From Ignatzschineria sp. (GTDB taxonomy: Bacteria; Pseudomonadota; Gammaproteobacteria; Cardiobacteriales; Wohlfahrtiimonadaceae), in assembly GCA_030150405.1 (NCBI GenBank), contig JASLFU010000041.1, forward strand, positions 1 through 48,244: a DNA stretch of 48,244 nucleotides, read 5' to 3'. The position numbers and the translations under genes are program-made. Of this stretch, positions 36,991 through 43,779 are shown in pieces. How positions within the stretch are numbered: position 1 is the stretch's first letter; each line of letters opens with the position of its first letter. Under the pieces are notes generated by a model. It saw nothing but the letters and a program-made list of their open reading frames with translations, was not told where the DNA came from and ran no database searches.

Positions 36991-37821
36991 ATGCATAAGG
37001 ATGATAATCATTCCCCATCTAAAGCGAATGCTTATACAGAGCGCCCTTCTGATTTAGAGAAGAGCGCGGACATAGAAATGTTAAGGGATGATGAGCTCCT
37101 CCGCTATTCTCGGCATATTATGCTTAAAGAGTTCGATCTTGAAGGGCAATTGAGATTAAAATCAGCCCATATTGCAGTGGCCGGATGTGGGGGGCTGGGA
37201 ATGGCCGCCTTGCCTTTATTGGTGGGGGCGGGAGTTGGCAAAATCACCTTGATCGATTTTGATACGGTGGATCTATCGAATCTCCACCGGCAAACAGCTT
37301 ATAAAATGGCAGATCTGGATAAGCCGAAGGCGGAGCAAGCTAAAGCTTTATTAAGTGCGCTTAATCCAGAGGTGCAGATCGACGCTATTAATCAAAAAGT
37401 GGGGTTTAGTGAGTTGCTAGATATTGCCCAAAAGGTCGATTGTTTTTTAGATTGCAGCGATAATTTTGAGTTACGAACGGCACTAAATAGAGCTTGTATC
37501 GAGGCAAAGATTCCGCTTATTTCCGGCTCTGCTGTACGTTTTGAAGGGCAGTTGACGGTGTATGATTTTCGAGATGCGTCTTCTGCGTGTTATGAGTGCC
37601 TTTTTGCCGGGGATCGTGCAGATGATGGAAATTGTGCGCTATTTGGCGTCTTTTCCCCAGTGGTGCATATTATTGGGGTGACACAGGCACAGGAAGCCTT
37701 AAAGTTTTTATTAGGAATAGGGCGGTTAACTACAGGCAATATACGCCTCTATAATGCCCTAGATAATGAGTGGCAGAGTTTTCGCTATCAACGAAACCCA
37801 AATTGTTCCGCTCATCATTAA
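36991..37821 (+). CDS. MoeB/ThiF/HesA-family sulfur-carrier adenylyltransferase
   Basis: E1-like enzyme that uses ATP to adenylate the C-terminal glycine of a ubiquitin-like sulfur carrier (MoaD for molybdopterin, ThiS for thiamin). It is 276 aa with a 35-residue polar N-terminal extension before the family start (LLRYSRHIMLKEFDLEGQ). The nucleotide-binding GCGGLG is at 65-70, Asp89-Phe-Asp and Arg100 line the active site and the first zinc pair is CYEC (200-203). The second zinc pair, normally CxxC near the C-terminus, reads Cys272-x-x-His275. Cys215 is near the usual thioester region. A strong AGGAGG site precedes the ATG. No moa or thi genes are nearby, so MoeB and ThiF cannot be told apart; MoeB-like is the better guess. 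Confidence 0.88.
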   Translation: MHKDDNHSPSKANAYTERPSDLEKSADIEMLRDDELLRYSRHIMLKEFDLEGQLRLKSAHIAVAGCGGLGMAALPLLVGAGVGKITLIDFDTVDLSNLHRQTAYKMADLDKPKAEQAKALLSALNPEVQIDAINQKVGFSELLDIAQKVDCFLDCSDNFELRTALNRACIEAKIPLISGSAVRFEGQLTVYDFRDASSACYECLFAGDRADDGNCALFGVFSPVVHIIGVTQAQEALKFLLGIGRLTTGNIRLYNALDNEWQSFRYQRNPNCSAHH

Positions 37822-37870
37822 AAAGGACCTACAATAGATTAAGGTTCATAAAAGAGAAATAGGAGATTTT

Positions 37871-38224
37871 ATGAAAAAGTTAAGCCTTCTTCTGGGAACG
37901 CTATTTTTAGTGGGTTGTGCAGGGGGTACAGCCAACAATGAAAATCTATCTGAAGGGAGTGCGCAACAGGCAGATACTCCAGATGTAGAGCTTGTCTCTG
38001 AGAAGAGTGTTGAGGGTTATCTCTCCTGTATTCGGCAGGGTTTAGGAGGCGCAATTCAGGAATCCCCTCTGAATAGAGGGACTCGTATTTCCGGGGGGAC
38101 GCCAGCATTTAATATCGATGTTTATCAAGCCATTGAGAGCATCTATGTGAAGGCCTATATTCCTGAGAATCTTCAGGGTTTTAATGGTCAAGCGGTAGAA
38201 GCATTGGTCTACCGTTGTAAATAA
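37871..38224 (+). CDS. Small lipoprotein of unknown function
   Basis: 117-aa lipoprotein: MKKLSLLLGTLFLVGC (lipobox Cys16), an Asn/Ser/Gln-rich linker to about residue 35, then a compact domain of about 75 residues ending VYRCK with Cys53 and Cys116 placed to form a disulfide. I do not recognise the family. It lies 49 bases after the moeB-like gene and 61 bases before the MliC-like lipoprotein, in the same direction and with AGGAG before its ATG. The three probably form one operon ended by the terminator at 38666-38698. Confidence 0.78.
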   Translation: MKKLSLLLGTLFLVGCAGGTANNENLSEGSAQQADTPDVELVSEKSVEGYLSCIRQGLGGAIQESPLNRGTRISGGTPAFNIDVYQAIESIYVKAYIPENLQGFNGQAVEALVYRCK

Positions 38225-38285
38225 CTAAAGGTGAGCTTTAGTAAGGTTGTAATGGAGTTACCAACCCAAATGGGTTATAGGAGAA

Positions 38286-38627
38286 ATGATGAAAAAATTA
38301 TTAATTAGCGCTACGGCACTCGCTCTTCTTGCTGCGTGTGCAACGGAGAGCCCCCAAACCGCGGAGACAAAAGTGGATTATGTCTGCCCGCTCGATACTA
38401 ATTTCACAGTGGTTTATAGTGCAGAAGGGGATACCGCAACGCTCTATGATCAAGCAGATCGAGTCTTTGTGCTTAAAAATGCCCCAGCAGCTAGCGGTGC
38501 TTATTACACTAATGAGGAGGGCGTATCTCTTCATACTAAGCGAGATGATGCGATTATTGAGTTAGTTAAAAATCGCCCAATTCAGTGTACTGTATGGCGT
38601 GGCCAGCCCGATGGATCTGATAAGTAG
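38286..38627 (+). CDS. MliC-like lysozyme-inhibitor lipoprotein
   Basis: 113-aa lipoprotein (lipobox LAAC, Cys18). The domain reads VDYVCPLDTNFTVVYS, then ATLYD, FVLKN, SGAYYTNEEGVSLHTKRDDAIIEL and IQCTVW. This is the MliC superfamily order (Y-x-C, V-x-Y, A-x-L, S-G-x-x-Y, ..., C) with Cys34 and Cys101 as the conserved disulfide. MliC proteins are anchored in the outer membrane and inhibit C-type lysozyme, protecting peptidoglycan. The gene closes the moeB-lipoprotein operon. A small hairpin (AACCC/GGGTT, 38263-38276) lies just upstream of its ribosome binding site (AGGAG) and could modulate translation. Confidence 0.75.
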   Translation: MMKKLLISATALALLAACATESPQTAETKVDYVCPLDTNFTVVYSAEGDTATLYDQADRVFVLKNAPAASGAYYTNEEGVSLHTKRDDAIIELVKNRPIQCTVWRGQPDGSDK

Positions 38628-38665
38628 ATATCCATCAACATATAAACATAAGTTTTAAACACCCT

Positions 38666-38698
38666 AAAGAGCAGCTTGGTAAGTCTGCTCTTTTTTTA
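38666..38698 (+). terminator. Rho-independent terminator of the lipoprotein operon
   Basis: Stem AAAGAGCAG/CTGCTCTTT, 10-base loop, eight or more Ts; it insulates cas1 from upstream transcription. Confidence 0.82.
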
Positions 38699-38699
38699 T

Positions 38700-38727
38700 T
38701 TGATCTTTATTAATAAAAGTCTATTTT
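38700..38727 (+). promoter_or_regulatory. Candidate cas1-cas2-3 promoter with an FNR-like box
   Basis: TTGATC (38700-38705), 16 bases, TATTTT (38722-38727), about 87 bases before the cas1 ATG. The -35 is inside TTGATCTTTATTAA (38700-38713), nine of ten defined bases of an FNR/ANR box. A second possible -10, TATAGA, lies at 38759-38764. The promoter is clearly weaker than that of csy1. Confidence 0.38.
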
Positions 38728-38813
38728 GGTCAACTCAACCTCTTTTTTATGAGAAGTTATAGATATGTAAGCCATTGAATTTAAATGCTTTGGGTTCTTG
38801 TAAGGAGGAGGGG

Positions 38814-39770
38814 ATGACACAGCGAAAGAGAAATTATTTTGATCCTAAAGATCTTAAAACAATCTTGCACTCTAAACGGGCGAATCTCTATTATCTTGAA
38901 CATTGTCGGGTGCTCCTATCCGGTGGGCGCGTGGCCTATGTAACAGAATCTGAAAAAGAATCACTCTACTTTAATATTCCCATCGCAAATACCACCTTTA
39001 TCATGTTCGGAACGGGAACCTCCATCACACAGGCGGCGGTGCGGGAGCTCTCTAAAGCGGGGGTGATGATCGGTTTTTGTGGCGGGGGAGGCACACCCCT
39101 ATTTGCTGGGCAAGAGGTGGAGTTTTTATCCCCCCAAAGTGAGTATCGCCCAACAGAGTATCTACAGGCGTGGTGTGCTTTTTGGTTCGATGATGAGCGA
39201 CGATTGATCGCAGCTAAGGCATTGCAACAGGCACGTCTCAATTATATTGCTCAACTATGGCCTAAATATTCATGGGCTATAGATAGAGGGAAGCTATCGG
39301 ATTTGTTAGAGCGGTACTACCCTATATTTGAAGCGTGTGACAATACGCAATCCCTCTTAAGTGCCGAGGGAAGAATGACCAGAGCACTCTACGCATTAGC
39401 TAATGAGGCGACCATTCAGGATCAATTTACCCGTTCACAAGGGGGTAATAGTATCGATCCGGCGAATCGTTTTCTCGATCATGGGAATTACTTAGCTTAT
39501 GGATTAGGAGCAATTGCTTGCTGGGTTTTAGGTCTTCCCCATGGTTTGGCGGTACTGCATGGAAAGACGCGTCGAGGGGGATTGGTCTTTGATGCTGCCG
39601 ATATTATTAAAGATGCACTTGTGTTGCCACAGGCCTTTATCTCGGCGGAAATAGGGCATAATGAGCGAGATTTCCGGGAGGCGTTAATTACCCGATTTAC
39701 CCAAGTGGGGGCGCTCGATCGGATTATTGATACATTTAAGCAGCTCATTGAGGAGGTGGCATATTTATGA
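38814..39770 (+). CDS. cas1: Cas1, type I-F CRISPR integrase
   Basis: Cas1 is the metal-dependent integrase that, with the Cas2 part of Cas2-3, inserts new spacers at the leader end of the array. 318 aa from the ATG behind GGAGGAGGGG; the frame opens 13 codons earlier but has no ribosome binding site there. Residues match the I-F branch, with catalytic Glu185 (LLSAEGRMTRAL), His249 (LAVLHGKTRRG) and Asp263 with Asp260 (VFDAADIIKD), at the same spacing as Glu190, His254 and Asp268 of Pseudomonas aeruginosa Cas1 as I recall them. The N-terminal beta domain covers about 1-90. It is the first gene of the cas1-cas2-3 unit and overlaps cas2-3 by the four bases ATGA. Confidence 0.95.
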   Translation: MTQRKRNYFDPKDLKTILHSKRANLYYLEHCRVLLSGGRVAYVTESEKESLYFNIPIANTTFIMFGTGTSITQAAVRELSKAGVMIGFCGGGGTPLFAGQEVEFLSPQSEYRPTEYLQAWCAFWFDDERRLIAAKALQQARLNYIAQLWPKYSWAIDRGKLSDLLERYYPIFEACDNTQSLLSAEGRMTRALYALANEATIQDQFTRSQGGNSIDPANRFLDHGNYLAYGLGAIACWVLGLPHGLAVLHGKTRRGGLVFDAADIIKDALVLPQAFISAEIGHNERDFREALITRFTQVGALDRIIDTFKQLIEEVAYL

Positions 39771-42700
39771 ATATTTTACTGATTAGTGAATGTAAAGGTG
39801 CTGCCCTAAAGGAGACACGCCGCATCATCGATCAGTTTGCAGAGCGTACAGGGCAGCGATCTTGGCAGACAGCGATTACTGAGGCAGGGCTGAAGCATCT
39901 CCATCAATTGTTACGGAAAACCGCCCGCAGAAATAGCGCCATTAGCTGCTACTGGACACGGGGGCGAAATCATACGGAGCTTTTGTGGGTGGTCGGTAAT
40001 CGGCGCCACTTTAATGAGAGAGGGCGGGTACCGATTCGCACAACGACACGCAAAATTCCTAGTGCCGGTGAGGAGCAGAGCTGGCCATTAGGGGAGGTGA
40101 TTCAGATTACAGCAGCAATTGCAGCGCTGATGCACGATTTAGGTAAGGCGACTGTAGGCTTTCAACAAAAACTCCATAATAGTATCGATCGATTGATGAG
40201 TGAGCCAGACCCCTATCGCCATGAGTGGATCTCTCTTCTCCTCTTTTTAGAGATGATTAAGGGGTGTGCGAGTAATCGGGCGCTATTAGAGCGTCTTGCT
40301 AACTTTGAGGCCTACCGTGTGGAACATAGTGATTGGCATCGAGCCTTAGTCACAAAAGTAGAGGAGGAGCAATCCTCGCTCTCTCACCTAGATCTCTCTC
40401 AGATTCCACCATTAGGGGCGCTGATTGGGTGGCTCATTGTGACTCACCATCGTATGGTGCAAGAGCACTCTTTTGATGCGCAACTGACTCCAGTGATGAG
40501 TTTTGAGTATCCCCTTACTAATTTTTGGAGTAATTTTAAAGCTCATGATAGATGGGTGCATAATATAAATAGCCCCTTTAGCCCCCTCAATAACCGAGAA
40601 GCATTTGCACAATTTATCACCTTAAAAGCAGATATTACCGCAAGCCCCCATTGGCAAAGATCCCTTAGCCGCTGGGCCAATCGGGGGTTGAAAAATCGCT
40701 ATCTTATCGGGGAGGAGGGGGTAGAGAGTGCATTTACCTTTACCGATCCCCTCTTACTCTACCTTTCACGATTAGCGTTAATTACTGGGGATCATAACTA
40801 TTCAGCCCTCTCCTTTGAGGAGTCCAAAAAACGGGAGGTTTCCGATGCGACTCAAGCGCAGCTTATCGCTAATTTAGATAAAGAGAGTCAAAGTAACCCC
40901 TTTTTAAATGGGGGAAAGCAGAGTCTAGAGGCCCACCTATTAGGGGTGACTGAGGAGACGGTAAAATTTGCATACCTATTGCCCAAATTACGTAAGGGAT
41001 TGCCCCGCCTAAAGGAGCATAAACCTTTTCAAAGACGGACAAAGTTAAAGCGCTTTAAGTGGCAAGATAGAATCTATGATCTGCTAAAGAGTAAAGAGCG
41101 TGTTGCAGAGCGGCAGGGTTTTTTTGGTATCTCGATGGCCTCTACCGGCTGTGGTAAAACCATTGGTAATGCCAAAATGGCAGCCGCCTTAGCAGGCGAT
41201 GAGGGGGCGCGTTTTACCATCGCCCTTGGGTTGCGAACTTTAACGCAGCAGACAGCAGAGAGTCTGAAAAATGCCCTTGAGCTCAATTCAGAGATGATTG
41301 CAACCTTAATTGGGGGGGAGAGTGTAGCGATTCGGCAGCGGCTCGAGGCGCAGAGAGAAGAGGAGATTGAGAGGAGCACAAAGGGGCAGACAATAGGGAG
41401 TGAATCTGCCCACCCATTTCAAGCTTTTGAGGGCGCCGAACTGTTAGGGGGGATGGAGGAGGGGCTCTTTTCAGTAGAAGGGGGGTATGTTGCCGACTCA
41501 GCAGAGAGCCACTGGATTGCTGACTCTTTTACCACTTTATTGCGCAATAGAAGTGATCGGAAATTATTAGAAACTCCTATTATTGCTTGTACGATTGATC
41601 ATCTTATGGCAGCAAGTGAAACCGCACGAGGGGGGCATCATATTGTTCCCCTCTTGCGGCTGTTGAGCTCCGATTTAATTTTGGATGAGCCCGATGATTT
41701 TGCGCTTGAGGATCTTCCGGCACTCTCTCGATTGATCTATCTTGTCGGATTAATGGGGGGAAGACTTATTCTCTCTTCAGCAACCTTGTCGCCCGACTTT
41801 GTCGCAGGGCTCTTTACCGCCTATCAAGAGGGGCGTGCAATCTGGAATCAACATCAACAATTAGGGGATACAAGCCAAGATATTGTTGTCGCTTGGGTGG
41901 ATGAAGCGGCAGAAAAGTTGGCGATCTGTAAGGATATTACACAATTTAGAGACGATCATAAGGCTTTTGTAGCGCAGCGGGGGGCGATGTTAAATAAGCT
42001 ACCTATCAAGCGGCAAGCGGCCATTATCCCTTGGGTTTCCCCCAATTTTCACGAGGGTAAGGGGCTCAATACCAAAGGGAAGAGCGATCGAGAAGCAGAG
42101 GAGAAGAGCCGCTACTATATCGTTGCGACAACAATCTTGAAGGAGGGGCTCAATCTGCATCAAAAGTATCATGAGGTAGCCCCTAATGAGGGTGGCTATA
42201 ATGGAGAGCGAGCAAGTATCGGCTTAGTGCGTTTAAGTAAAATTAAGCATATTATCCCACTTGCAAAAATGCTTTTAAGTGAGCCATTTTGGGCAAGGCT
42301 GCAAGAGGATTCGCCAGAGCTCTATGCCCGTTTATCCACAGTAAAGATCCATCTTAATGTCTACCATTCACGGCAGATATTACTGCTACGCTCTCTCTTA
42401 GAGAGTAGGCTCGATCGCATATTATTGCGTAAAAAGCCTTTTGCAATCTTCTCGCAACCTGAGATTAAGCAGGCCATTTTAGGAGGGGAGAGAGAGCAGA
42501 AAGATCACCTTTTTGTGGTATTAGGCAGCCCCGTCACCGAGGTAGGGCGAGATCATGATTACGATTGGGCAATTTTAGAGCCCTCCTCCCATCGCTCTAT
42601 TGTGCAACTTGCCGGAAGGGTTTGGCGCCATCGGGAGCGCAAGTTAACCGCTCCTAATTTAGCTCTACTCTCAGAGCCGATGGCGACTCTGCTTCGTTAT

Positions 42701-43489
42701 GGGATTAAATCAAAAGTAGAGCATCAGAAACTAGCCCAACAAAAAGGGAGGTTCTTCTACCATCGACCGGGCTTTGAGTCCTCAACAGCACGATTATGCA
42801 CCCACCATCTTCCCGATCTCATCCCCGAAAGTCTGCTCAATCGAGTCGACTCAAAAGTGCGGATTATAGCGCCAGAAAATACCTTGCTCGCCGATTTTCA
42901 GAAATCAAATAGTGGTGATCTTCAATCCTTAACTATTACTCGAGAGAGTTGTGTGAGGTATCGCTCATTGGCTTCTCTCGAGCATGGGGAGCTTCGCCGA
43001 CTTCTCCAGCCAGAGTTAGTGGGTGATCGGGCTAATGTGGTCAATAGCTTTTGGCAGCGGGATTATCCATATCATCACTTCTATCATCTACAGCGGTATT
43101 CACCCTTTAGAGAGAGCCTTAAAGAGGAGACGCTACTCTTTCTCCCATGTGATGAGGCGGCAAGTGGATTTAATATCTACCACGCGGAGACTCTCAATCA
43201 AGAAGGGGGGCGATGGCATGAGCAGTTAACCACACTTCCGACACAAAACTATAAGATTCAGATCGATCATCATCCCCCAAGAGGAAATAACATTATCTCC
43301 CCTTGGTTAGTGAGTGGTTTAGAGGAAGGCTTAGAGGCAGCATTAGGGGGCTTTATAGGGGAGAGCGCAGAGGATTACACTTTTGAGCGACTTAAAATTG
43401 CCCGCCGATTCGCTTCTGTATCGCTCTATTATTCCTCCAATAATCAGCGTTGGGTGTATAATCCCTTTTATGGTTTCTTTTTTGAATGA
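39767..43489 (+). CDS. cas2-3: Cas2-Cas3 fusion, type I-F nuclease-helicase
   Basis: This protein combines adaptation (Cas2) with interference (Cas3): it joins Cas1 in spacer acquisition and is recruited by the target-bound Csy complex to unwind and degrade DNA. It is 1240 aa, longer than the roughly 1080 aa of the Pseudomonas aeruginosa protein. The Cas2 domain covers about 1-95, the HD nuclease has LMHDLGK (His123-Asp124), THHRM (His227-His228) and GDH near 342, and the SF2 helicase has ASTGCGKT (458-465), DEPDD (640-644), SSATLS (670-675) and the C-terminal RecA motif QLAGRVWRHRE. All catalytic motifs are intact. It overlaps cas1 by 4 bases. Its stop lies 16 bases before psi-repeat 1, so the creR-like RNA forms the 3' end of its transcript. 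Confidence 0.96.
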   Translation: MNILLISECKGAALKETRRIIDQFAERTGQRSWQTAITEAGLKHLHQLLRKTARRNSAISCYWTRGRNHTELLWVVGNRRHFNERGRVPIRTTTRKIPSAGEEQSWPLGEVIQITAAIAALMHDLGKATVGFQQKLHNSIDRLMSEPDPYRHEWISLLLFLEMIKGCASNRALLERLANFEAYRVEHSDWHRALVTKVEEEQSSLSHLDLSQIPPLGALIGWLIVTHHRMVQEHSFDAQLTPVMSFEYPLTNFWSNFKAHDRWVHNINSPFSPLNNREAFAQFITLKADITASPHWQRSLSRWANRGLKNRYLIGEEGVESAFTFTDPLLLYLSRLALITGDHNYSALSFEESKKREVSDATQAQLIANLDKESQSNPFLNGGKQSLEAHLLGVTEETVKFAYLLPKLRKGLPRLKEHKPFQRRTKLKRFKWQDRIYDLLKSKERVAERQGFFGISMASTGCGKTIGNAKMAAALAGDEGARFTIALGLRTLTQQTAESLKNALELNSEMIATLIGGESVAIRQRLEAQREEEIERSTKGQTIGSESAHPFQAFEGAELLGGMEEGLFSVEGGYVADSAESHWIADSFTTLLRNRSDRKLLETPIIACTIDHLMAASETARGGHHIVPLLRLLSSDLILDEPDDFALEDLPALSRLIYLVGLMGGRLILSSATLSPDFVAGLFTAYQEGRAIWNQHQQLGDTSQDIVVAWVDEAAEKLAICKDITQFRDDHKAFVAQRGAMLNKLPIKRQAAIIPWVSPNFHEGKGLNTKGKSDREAEEKSRYYIVATTILKEGLNLHQKYHEVAPNEGGYNGERASIGLVRLSKIKHIIPLAKMLLSEPFWARLQEDSPELYARLSTVKIHLNVYHSRQILLLRSLLESRLDRILLRKKPFAIFSQPEIKQAILGGEREQKDHLFVVLGSPVTEVGRDHDYDWAILEPSSHRSIVQLAGRVWRHRERKLTAPNLALLSEPMATLLRYGIKSKVEHQKLAQQKGRFFYHRPGFESSTARLCTHHLPDLIPESLLNRVDSKVRIIAPENTLLADFQKSNSGDLQSLTITRESCVRYRSLASLEHGELRRLLQPELVGDRANVVNSFWQRDYPYHHFYHLQRYSPFRESLKEETLLFLPCDEAASGFNIYHAETLNQEGGRWHEQLTTLPTQNYKIQIDHHPPRGNNIISPWLVSGLEEGLEAALGGFIGESAEDYTFERLKIARRFASVSLYYSSNNQRWVYNPFYGFFFE

Positions 43490-43505
43490 GTATCAGAGAA
43501 GAATC

Positions 43506-43574
43506 GTTTACCCGCCGAAAGGTGGCTTAGAAAATATAGGAATTGCAAGATTCTGTTATCCACCGAATAGGTGG
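43506..43574 (+). ncRNA. creR-like Cas-regulating RNA: degenerate mini-CRISPR between cas2-3 and csy1
   Basis: Two degenerate copies of the I-F repeat flank a short pseudo-spacer. Psi-repeat 1 (43506-43533, 28 nt) keeps the exact handle CTTAGAAA and a stem CCGCC/GGTGG. Psi-repeat 2 (43555-43574) keeps the 20-nt Csy4-binding half with stem CCACC/GGTGG: both arms changed relative to CCGCC/GGCGG, so pairing is preserved. The handle is lost after it, where a terminator begins. The pseudo-spacer (43534-43554) is 21 nt instead of 32. Csy4 cleavage after each stem would release an 8-nt handle, the 21-nt guide and a 3' hairpin: a mini crRNA. Its first seven bases, ATATAGG, recur behind a CC PAM at 43655. 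No separate promoter is obvious; a TATAAT lies at 43457-43462 inside cas2-3, or it may be cut from the cas1-cas2-3 mRNA. Confidence 0.7.
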
Positions 43575-43575
43575 C

Positions 43576-43608
43576 AAGCCCATAAGTACTATGCTTATGG
43601 GCTTTTTT
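43576..43608 (+). terminator. Rho-independent terminator after the creR-like RNA
   Basis: AAGCCCATAAG pairs perfectly with CTTATGGGCTT around TACTATG and runs into six Ts. It starts one base after the predicted Csy4 cleavage site of psi-repeat 2 and ends the cas1-cas2-3-creR transcript. Confidence 0.88.
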
Positions 43609-43654
43609 GTGTTCATCTAATAATACTCCTCTCTAGGGTCATCTATATGACTAT

Positions 43655-43688
43655 CCATATAGGTAATTAGGTATATCTCTAATTTGTT
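43655..43688 (+). promoter_or_regulatory. Putative creR target: CC PAM and seed match upstream of the csy1 promoter
   Basis: CC (43655-43656) is the type I-F PAM. The next seven bases, ATATAGG, equal the 5' end of the pseudo-spacer; position 8 differs, and the following AATT recurs with a one-base offset. A standard 32-base protospacer would reach 43688, two bases from the -35 box, so a bound Csy complex would sit against or over the promoter. The match is too short for cleavage but enough for seed binding. Confidence 0.62.
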
Positions 43689-43690
43689 GT

Positions 43691-43718
43691 TTGACATTAG
43701 ATTATCGATCATTATAAT
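43691..43718 (+). promoter_or_regulatory. Consensus sigma-70 promoter of csy1-csy2-csy3-csy4
   Basis: TTGACA (43691-43696), 16 bases, TATAAT (43713-43718). Both hexamers are perfect. Transcription would start near 43725, 55 bases before the csy1 ATG. Confidence 0.87.
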
Positions 43719-43779
43719 TTATCAGCAATACGGTTTTATTCTTGTAATTAATATATGGATTAAAAAGAAAGGAGAGCAG

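Noticed and set aside
36999..37014. Fur-box-like ATGATAATCATT at the start of the moeB-like gene
   Set aside because: It lies within the first codons, is only a partial match, and the neighbouring genes have no iron link.
43506..43574. A vestigial ordinary CRISPR array
   Set aside because: The 21-nt spacer, preserved stem pairing, adjoining terminator and PAM-plus-seed match to the neighbouring promoter fit a regulatory RNA better.
43383..43670. 95-codon open frame overlapping the cas2-3 end and the creR region
   Set aside because: It runs through psi-repeats and the terminator in another frame and has no ribosome binding site or family.
43684..43779. Upstream start for csy1 (32 extra codons)
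   Set aside because: It would begin before the -35/-10 boxes and lacks a ribosome binding site; the ATG at 43780 has a good one.
43490..43779. A creT-type toxin gene (CRISPR-guarded toxin-antitoxin) beside the creR-like RNA
   Set aside because: No small toxin-like open frame with a ribosome binding site lies in the gap; the target is the csy1 promoter instead.
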